This document shows positions 7,312-11,104 of a stretch of 11,104 nt of DNA, in pieces. Made by a program: the position numbers and the translations under genes. This stretch comes from an uncultured bacterium (GTDB taxonomy: Bacteria; Bacteroidota; Bacteroidia; Bacteroidales; Marinifilaceae): positions 1 to 11,104 of the forward strand of contig CAJMQA010000093.1 of assembly GCA_905215395.1 (NCBI GenBank), in the 5' to 3' direction. How positions within the stretch are numbered: the stretch's first letter is position 1; each line of letters starts with the position of its first letter. The notes under the pieces were generated by a model. The model worked only from the letters and a program-made list of their open reading frames with translations, made no database searches and was not told the origin of the DNA.

Positions 7312-8472
7312 ATGTCTGAACGTTTGTTTGTCTTTAATCCCGATTGTGAGCTGGCAATTGCCAACGGAAGCAAGTATTATATGCCGCCGGCAAATATCGT
7401 GCAGATGACGTCTGATCTGGCTTTTTTGCCTGCATTTACAGGAGAACAGGGGGATGCTGTATTGGTGAAGCGTTTACCGGACAGACAATTTCTGCAATCT
7501 GTTTGTATCCCGCTTCGGTTAGGGTGTAAGGCTGTTTTGGAAAACGATACAGAACGATGGGAGGGTATGAAAGGAGAACCCTGGGGATTGAGTCCTGCTA
7601 TCTGCCATTGGTTTAAGCAACGGCAGTTGGGAGAAGATTGGAGACCGGAACAAAAAGAGTGGTATAGCCGGAAAATGGCAAAACAAGGGTTGGAGCAATT
7701 GTTAGATGTTTTACCATTCATTGAAAAATCTATTGTTCCGGAGGTTTGTTTTTCTATAGAAGACATAGAAAGGAGGTTTTCCGGAGAGGAGTATCTGGTC
7801 AAAGCTCCCTGGTCCTCTTCCGGCAAAGGAATTTTAATGCTAAAGGGAAAACCTGGGATCAAGGAAAAAGAATGGCTTAGAGGGATGTTCCGCCGGCAAG
7901 GGTATCTGATGTTGGAAAGAAAACTGGATAAGGTGATGGATTTTGCTATGGAGTTTCACAGGGAAAACAACAGAACAACATTTTCCGGGTGGTCGGTTTT
8001 TACTACCGGAAATCATGGCGAATACAGAGGGAACTATGCAGGTCCTCAGGAGCGGATTGAAAAAAAGTTACGGGAATTAACCGGATGCGGGCAATTGAAT
8101 GCTTTAAAACAGGCTATAATCCCGGTATTGGATTCTTTATTCCCTTTTTATAAAGGATATCTGGGGGTGGATATGATGATCTACAGAAATGAGCGGAAAG
8201 AGTTGTGTCTGCATCCTTGTGTGGAAATCAATCTGCGTTATAATATGGGAATTATTGCTCTTTTTCTGAGCCGGAATTATTTATGGGAGGGAGTAGAAGG
8301 GCAATTTTCAATTCTTTATTATCCTTCACAAGGGGAAGCTTTTCATGAAGATTTCCGCCTTAAAGCTGAATATCCGCTTGTACATAAAAATAACCGGATA
8401 ATATCCGGTTATTTAAATCTGACACCAGTGAATGAAACTACTCATTTTGTAGCTTCACTTATCTGTTACTGA
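7312..8472 (+). CDS. Uncharacterised ATP-grasp family protein
   Basis: I recognise the fold and the Bacteroidetes family, not a function. The 386-residue protein has no signal peptide or membrane segment. Its N-terminus FVFNPDCELAIANGSKYYMPP, then SDLAFLP (34-40), resembles conserved Bacteroidetes hypothetical proteins as I remember them. The ATP-grasp core is visible: Lys164 in LVKAPWSSSGKGI (162-174, glycine-rich loop), LMLERKLD (199-206) with Glu202 placed to bind adenine or ribose, Asp287 in GYLGVDMMIY, and CVEINLRYNMG (303-313), where Glu305 and Asn307 are typical Mg-binding residues. Enzymes of this fold usually join a carboxylate to an amine or thiol via an acyl phosphate; the substrate cannot be read from the sequence. 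The start follows a good promoter, without Shine-Dalgarno. The gene is divergent from the receiver/PPDK gene and its last 7 bp overlap the end of guaB. A 12-bp inverted repeat lies in codons 359-368. Confidence 0.82.
   Translation: MSERLFVFNPDCELAIANGSKYYMPPANIVQMTSDLAFLPAFTGEQGDAVLVKRLPDRQFLQSVCIPLRLGCKAVLENDTERWEGMKGEPWGLSPAICHWFKQRQLGEDWRPEQKEWYSRKMAKQGLEQLLDVLPFIEKSIVPEVCFSIEDIERRFSGEEYLVKAPWSSSGKGILMLKGKPGIKEKEWLRGMFRRQGYLMLERKLDKVMDFAMEFHRENNRTTFSGWSVFTTGNHGEYRGNYAGPQERIEKKLRELTGCGQLNALKQAIIPVLDSLFPFYKGYLGVDMMIYRNERKELCLHPCVEINLRYNMGIIALFLSRNYLWEGVEGQFSILYYPSQGEAFHEDFRLKAEYPLVHKNNRIISGYLNLTPVNETTHFVASLICY
8386..8414 (-). terminator. Likely guaB terminator inside the convergent gene
   Basis: Arms 8388-8399 and 8403-8414 form a perfect 12-bp inverted repeat (core AACCGGAT/ATCCGGTT) with a 3-nt loop. 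Read on the minus strand it starts 51 nt after the guaB stop and runs into TTATTTTTAT, a fair T-run. On the plus strand it is followed by AAAT, and stopping there would remove the last codons of the ATP-grasp message, so the minus direction is favoured. Confidence 0.65.
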
Positions 8473-9971
8473 ATTTTTGTGTCTTTCAGGATCACGTCGT
8501 GTGCACCGCCTTCGACTATGGAAGTTGAAGAAACCAGTGTAATTTTGGCTCTTTCCTGTAATTGCGGGATAGTAATGGAGCCACAACTGCACATGGTAGA
8601 TTTCATTTTGCCCAATGTGAGTTCCAGATTGTCTTTCATTTTACCGGCATAGGGAACATAGCTATCCACGCCTTCTTCAAATTTCAAAGCAGATTTGGTA
8701 TTGCCTCCCATATCGTAACGTTGCCAATTCTGTGCCCGGTTAGAACCTTCTCCCCAATATTCCTTCACATAACCGTTGCCAATGGCCAATTTTTTACTTG
8801 GACTCTCATCGAAACGGGCAAAATAACGTCCCATCATCAGGAAATCGGCACCCATAGCCAGTGCCAGTGTCATATGGTAATCGTGTACCAATCCCCCGTC
8901 AGAACAGATGGGGATATAAATACCGGTCTGTTCAAAATATTCCTGACGAGCCTGGCAAACTTCAATCAAAGCGGTTGCCTGCCCACGGCCAATACCTTTT
9001 TGTTCCCGGGTAATACAGATAGAACCACCTCCAATACCTACTTTCACAAAATCGGCACCAGCTTTGACCAGATAAAGGAAACCTTCTTTGTCAACTACGT
9101 TGCCTCCGCCGATTTTTACTTCATCATTGTAAGCTTCTTTTACCCAACGGATAGTTTCAAACTGCCATTCCGAAAAACCATCGGAAGAATCTACTACCAG
9201 TACATCCACACCGGCTTCTACCAAGGCGGGTACACGTTCTTTATAGTCACGGCTGTTGATACCTGCTCCTACAATCAGTTTTTTATGACTGTCCAGAAGT
9301 TCGTTCGGGTTTTCTATGTGATTGTCATAATCTTTACGGAAAACGAAATATTGAAGTTTCTGATTCTCGTCAATGATGGGAAGACAATTTAGTTTGTGAT
9401 CCCAGATGATTGTATTGGCTTCACTCAACGTCAGGCCCAGTTTTCCGACGATCAGATTTTCAAAAGGAGTCATGAACTCAGCCACCGGTTTGTTCAAAGG
9501 ATCTGTTTTCAGACGATAGTCACGACTGGTAACCATACCCAGAAGCTTGCCATTCGGAGTTCCGTCGTCTGTAATGGCGATACTGGAATGCCCCGTCTTC
9601 GCTTTTAGGTTAACCACATCCTGTAAAGTAGAATCCGGACGCAAATTGGAGTCACTGACAACAAACCCGGCTTTGAATTTTTTTACTTTCCTTACCATTT
9701 CTGCCTGGTTTTCAATAGGCTGAGATCCGAAAATAAAAGAAAGGCCTCCGTTACGGGCCAGTGCAATAGCGAGTCCATCGTCAGAAACAGCTTGCATAAC
9801 TGCAGATACAAACGGTATATTCAACTGAATTTTTGAGGTTTCGCCCTGACGAAATTTGACAACGGGGGTTTTTAAAGAAACATTGTCGGGAGTACACTCC
9901 TTGGTCGTGAGTGACGGAATTAACAGATATTCTCCAAATGTTCGTGATACTTCTTTAATGTACTGAGCCAT
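8466..9971 (-). CDS. guaB: IMP dehydrogenase, Tritrichomonas foetus type
   Basis: Oxidises IMP to XMP with NAD+, the rate-limiting step to GMP. At 501 residues with no insertions it matches the usual IMPDH layout: a barrel interrupted by a CBS pair (about 103-220; VTSRDY at 147-152, FRKDY at 211-215). Catalytic Cys319 lies in VGIGGGSICITRE. Asp261 (VVDSSDG) should contact NAD, Asp358 (CSDGG) the IMP ribose, and the mobile flap carries Arg418-Tyr419 (NWQRYDMGG). These numbers equal those I remember for the T. foetus enzyme, and long blocks (SICITREQKGIGRGQAT, YHMTLALAMGADF) look nearly identical. The motif differs from the common bacterial GIGPGSICTTR. The start MAQYIKEVSRTFGEYLLIP aligns with the T. 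foetus N-terminus, supporting 9971. The gene sits 77 bp after the gmhB-like gene, with a promoter-like site and hairpin between them, and its stop overlaps the convergent ATP-grasp gene by 7 bp. Confidence 0.96.
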   Translation of the reverse strand: MAQYIKEVSRTFGEYLLIPSLTTKECTPDNVSLKTPVVKFRQGETSKIQLNIPFVSAVMQAVSDDGLAIALARNGGLSFIFGSQPIENQAEMVRKVKKFKAGFVVSDSNLRPDSTLQDVVNLKAKTGHSSIAITDDGTPNGKLLGMVTSRDYRLKTDPLNKPVAEFMTPFENLIVGKLGLTLSEANTIIWDHKLNCLPIIDENQKLQYFVFRKDYDNHIENPNELLDSHKKLIVGAGINSRDYKERVPALVEAGVDVLVVDSSDGFSEWQFETIRWVKEAYNDEVKIGGGNVVDKEGFLYLVKAGADFVKVGIGGGSICITREQKGIGRGQATALIEVCQARQEYFEQTGIYIPICSDGGLVHDYHMTLALAMGADFLMMGRYFARFDESPSKKLAIGNGYVKEYWGEGSNRAQNWQRYDMGGNTKSALKFEEGVDSYVPYAGKMKDNLELTLGKMKSTMCSCGSITIPQLQERAKITLVSSTSIVEGGAHDVILKDTKIQ

Positions 9972-9989
9972 ATTCTGTGGATTTTTAAA

Positions 9990-10011
9990 AATTGAGCGAA
10001 ATTACTCAATT
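9990..10011. repeat. Inverted repeat framing the guaB -7 element
   Basis: AATTGAG (9990-9996) and CTCAATT (10005-10011) are perfect 7-bp arms around exactly eight bases, which on the minus strand read TAATTTCG, the candidate -7 octamer of guaB. It may be an operator. As RNA on the minus strand it would form a hairpin followed by TTTAAAAAT, so a weak terminator for the upstream gmhB-like gene is the alternative. Confidence 0.5.
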
Positions 10012-10027
10012 CCTCCAAGAATGCCAA
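9997..10027 (-). promoter_or_regulatory. Putative guaB promoter
   Basis: On the minus strand TTG (10027-10025), a 20-bp spacer and TAATTTCG (10004-9997) resemble the Bacteroidetes TTG/TAnnTTTG promoter with one mismatch in the octamer. Transcription would start near 9990, about 20 nt before the ATG at 9971. Confidence 0.45.
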
Positions 10028-10048
10028 GACCGGCCTGTTATTTTTTCT

Positions 10049-10582
10049 TTAAAATCGCTTTCTTCCTAATATCTGATCGATAACAGGTGTGATGTCCTGA
10101 TTTTTATGGATACGTATAGGCTTTATTCCGGCATCTTCTGCACATTTTACATCTTTGGGACTGTCTCCGATAAACCAGGAGTGTTGTTTGTCAATGTTAA
10201 ATTCTTCGATGGCTAGGTTTACCATGTAGGGTGACGGCTTCCGGCAGATACATGTCTTTATGCTTTCGTGGTGGGGACAGTAGTAAATTTTAGTAAGTTT
10301 TACTCCCTGTTTTCCAAGTTCCCGACACATGTAGGCATGTACCTTTTCAACATCTTCACGGGTATATATTCCTTTGGCAATTCCTCCCTGATTGGAAATT
10401 ACAAATAAGAGATATCCTGCCTCCTGAAGCCGTTTCATACCTTCAATTACGCCCGGGTTAAAAGAAAAGTCCTCGGGTTTATAGATGTAGTAATGTCCTT
10501 CGTCTGAATTGATTGTCCCGTCACGATCAAAGAATACGGCCCGGACAGCTGGTTTTGCGGATGAATTTGGTTTTGTTTTCAT
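10049..10582 (-). CDS. gmhB: D-glycero-D-manno-heptose-1,7-bisphosphate 7-phosphatase-like (HAD-IIIA)
   Basis: GmhB removes the 7-phosphate of heptose bisphosphate on the way to ADP-heptose, a precursor of lipopolysaccharide core and other glycans. The 177-residue size fits (E. coli 191). All HAD motifs are visible: nucleophile Asp19 and acid Asp21 in FFDRDGTIN, Ser63-Asn-Gln in VISNQGG, Lys115 in CRKP, and Asp140/Asp144 in GDSPKDV. The zinc loop that marks the GmhB/HisB-N branch is complete: Cys102, His104, Cys111 and Cys113 (YCPHH...CICRKP). The related histidinol-phosphatase (HisB N-terminal domain) shares these motifs; the lack of neighbouring his genes favours GmhB, but substrate is not proven. 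The ATG at 10582 lies 20 bp after a TAACTTTG octamer. The gene is 54 bp downstream of holA and 77 bp upstream of guaB on the same strand. Confidence 0.85.
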   Translation of the reverse strand: MKTKPNSSAKPAVRAVFFDRDGTINSDEGHYYIYKPEDFSFNPGVIEGMKRLQEAGYLLFVISNQGGIAKGIYTREDVEKVHAYMCRELGKQGVKLTKIYYCPHHESIKTCICRKPSPYMVNLAIEEFNIDKQHSWFIGDSPKDVKCAEDAGIKPIRIHKNQDITPVIDQILGRKRF

Positions 10583-10586
10583 AACG

Positions 10587-10606
10587 TTTGAACTTAGTTG
10601 TTCAAA
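10587..10606. repeat. Inverted repeat at the gmhB promoter
   Basis: TTTGAAC (10587-10593) and GTTCAAA (10600-10606) are perfect 7-bp arms with a 6-bp spacer. One arm overlaps the -7 octamer and the other lies 5 bp before the gmhB start codon, a placement that would suit a repressor site over the transcription start. Confidence 0.4.
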
Positions 10607-10610
10607 GTTA
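10603..10610 (-). promoter_or_regulatory. Putative -7 promoter element of the gmhB-like gene
   Basis: The minus strand reads TAACTTTG, an exact TAnnTTTG match, 20 bp before the ATG at 10582. No well-spaced -33 TTTG was found. The octamer is identical to that before the receiver/PPDK gene. Confidence 0.45.
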
Positions 10611-10636
10611 GATTTTTATTTTGGAAAAACGATTTT

Positions 10637-11104
10637 TCAATGTATGATTTTGAAAATAAGTTCTTTTAATAATTCCCCGTCCGAAATATTAGCATTTCCC
10701 ACGCCTTTAGACTTCAGGTCATACTCCCTCAATAACGCGATTACATTGGCACATTTCATTGCATTGTATAATTTCCCTCCTTCTGTATAATCTTTCATAA
10801 AAAAGGGGTGAACACCCAATAATTTTGCCATTTCCTGAATATTAGGCGTAGCCTTTTTCTGATAGTGGTAGGTTAGTAGATTGAGGAAATAACGGAATAA
10901 AGTGGTAATGGTCAATACTAACGGATTATTTTTGGGATTAGCCTCAAAATAATTGACAATACGGTTGGCTTTGAGAGCATCTTTTTGGATGATGGCTGAC
11001 AACAGTTCGAAACTATTAAAATCCTTACTGATACCAGTATGCTCTTCTACCAGATTTTCTTTAATTTCTCCTCCCTGGGGTAGGAGCAGAACCAGATTAT
11101 CAAT
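10637..11104 (-). CDS. holA: DNA polymerase III delta subunit, C-terminal part (5' end outside window)
   Basis: HolA is the delta subunit of the clamp loader, opening the sliding clamp during replication. The frame is open from the window edge (11104) to TGA at 10639-10637, giving 155 residues of a protein normally about 340 long; the AAA+ N-terminal part is outside. Recognisable segments in order are LVEEHTGISKDFNSFEL, the linker into the C-terminal collar domain, then ANRIVNYFEANPKNNPLVLT, LLGVHPFFMKDY, ALLREYDLKSKGVGN and the end DGELLKELIFKIIH, all matching Bacteroidetes HolA as I remember it. A TTG at 11002 might be taken as a start, but the conserved reading frame continues upstream without a stop, so the gene is truncated only by the window. 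The gmhB-like gene follows 54 bp downstream. Confidence 0.9.
   Translation of the reverse strand: MDNLVLLLPQGGEIKENLVEEHTGISKDFNSFELLSAIIQKDALKANRIVNYFEANPKNNPLVLTITTLFRYFLNLLTYHYQKKATPNIQEMAKLLGVHPFFMKDYTEGGKLYNAMKCANVIALLREYDLKSKGVGNANISDGELLKELIFKIIH

Noticed and set aside
7312..8472. Assigning the ATP-grasp protein to glutathione synthase or D-Ala-D-Ala ligase
   Set aside because: Only the general ATP-grasp motifs match; the N-terminal domain and spacing do not identify either family.
8562..9392. 276-codon open frame on the plus strand, antisense to guaB
   Set aside because: It lies wholly inside a certain gene, has a low-complexity Phe/Ile/Thr-rich product without recognisable motifs, and no promoter or start signal; it is a by-product of guaB codon use.
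9981..9992. ATTTTTAAAAAT palindrome upstream of guaB
   Set aside because: A simple AT palindrome next to a start codon is common in Bacteroidetes leaders and gives no independent signal.
10624..10638. GAAAAA/TTTTTC inverted repeat at the holA stop as a terminator
   Set aside because: The arms are almost pure A-T, the stem would be very weak, and such repeats are expected by chance in this AT-rich gap.

Overview
The window is a compact run of seven protein genes, five complete and two cut by the window edges. It is typical of a Bacteroidetes chromosome, probably order Bacteroidales; a gut anaerobe of the Odoribacter/Parabacteroides kind would fit, but genus cannot be fixed from this sequence. 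The grounds are promoter-like octamers of the form TAnnTTTG in front of several genes, almost no Shine-Dalgarno sequences, moderate GC, and gene families whose closest remembered relatives are Bacteroidetes proteins. No tRNA, rRNA, CRISPR array, insertion sequence, prophage gene or attachment site was seen, and no gene-free stretch exceeds 300 bases.

Layout. Plus strand, 1-4162: the 3' end of bioD (biotin synthesis), then 16 bp later a U32-family protein of the RlhA (23S rRNA hydroxylation) type, then, behind its own promoter-like element, glmS (glucosamine-6-phosphate synthase). glmS converges on a minus-strand gene, 4195-7179, across a hairpin that can serve both directions. That gene encodes a 994-residue protein with receiver-like domains joined to a lone PEP-synthase/PPDK ATP-binding module. 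A 132-bp region separates it from a divergent plus-strand gene (7312-8472) for an uncharacterised ATP-grasp protein. This gene overlaps, tail to tail, guaB (8466-9971, minus), an IMP dehydrogenase of the Tritrichomonas foetus type. Further minus-strand genes are a GmhB-like HAD phosphatase (10049-10582) and the C-terminal part of HolA, DNA polymerase III delta subunit (10637 to the window edge).

How the genes fit together. Most are housekeeping genes: cofactor, cell-envelope sugar (glmS, gmhB), guanine nucleotide, replication and RNA modification functions. They do not form one pathway. The parts worth attention are the two proteins of unknown job facing each other across 7180-7311, both built on ATP-grasp folds; the guaB product, which matches the protozoan enzyme residue for residue at its catalytic positions; and the compact regulatory design. 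That design includes a likely guaB terminator placed inside the coding sequence of the converging gene and inverted repeats lying over promoter-like octamers. I did not find a clear new multi-gene defence or mobile system here.
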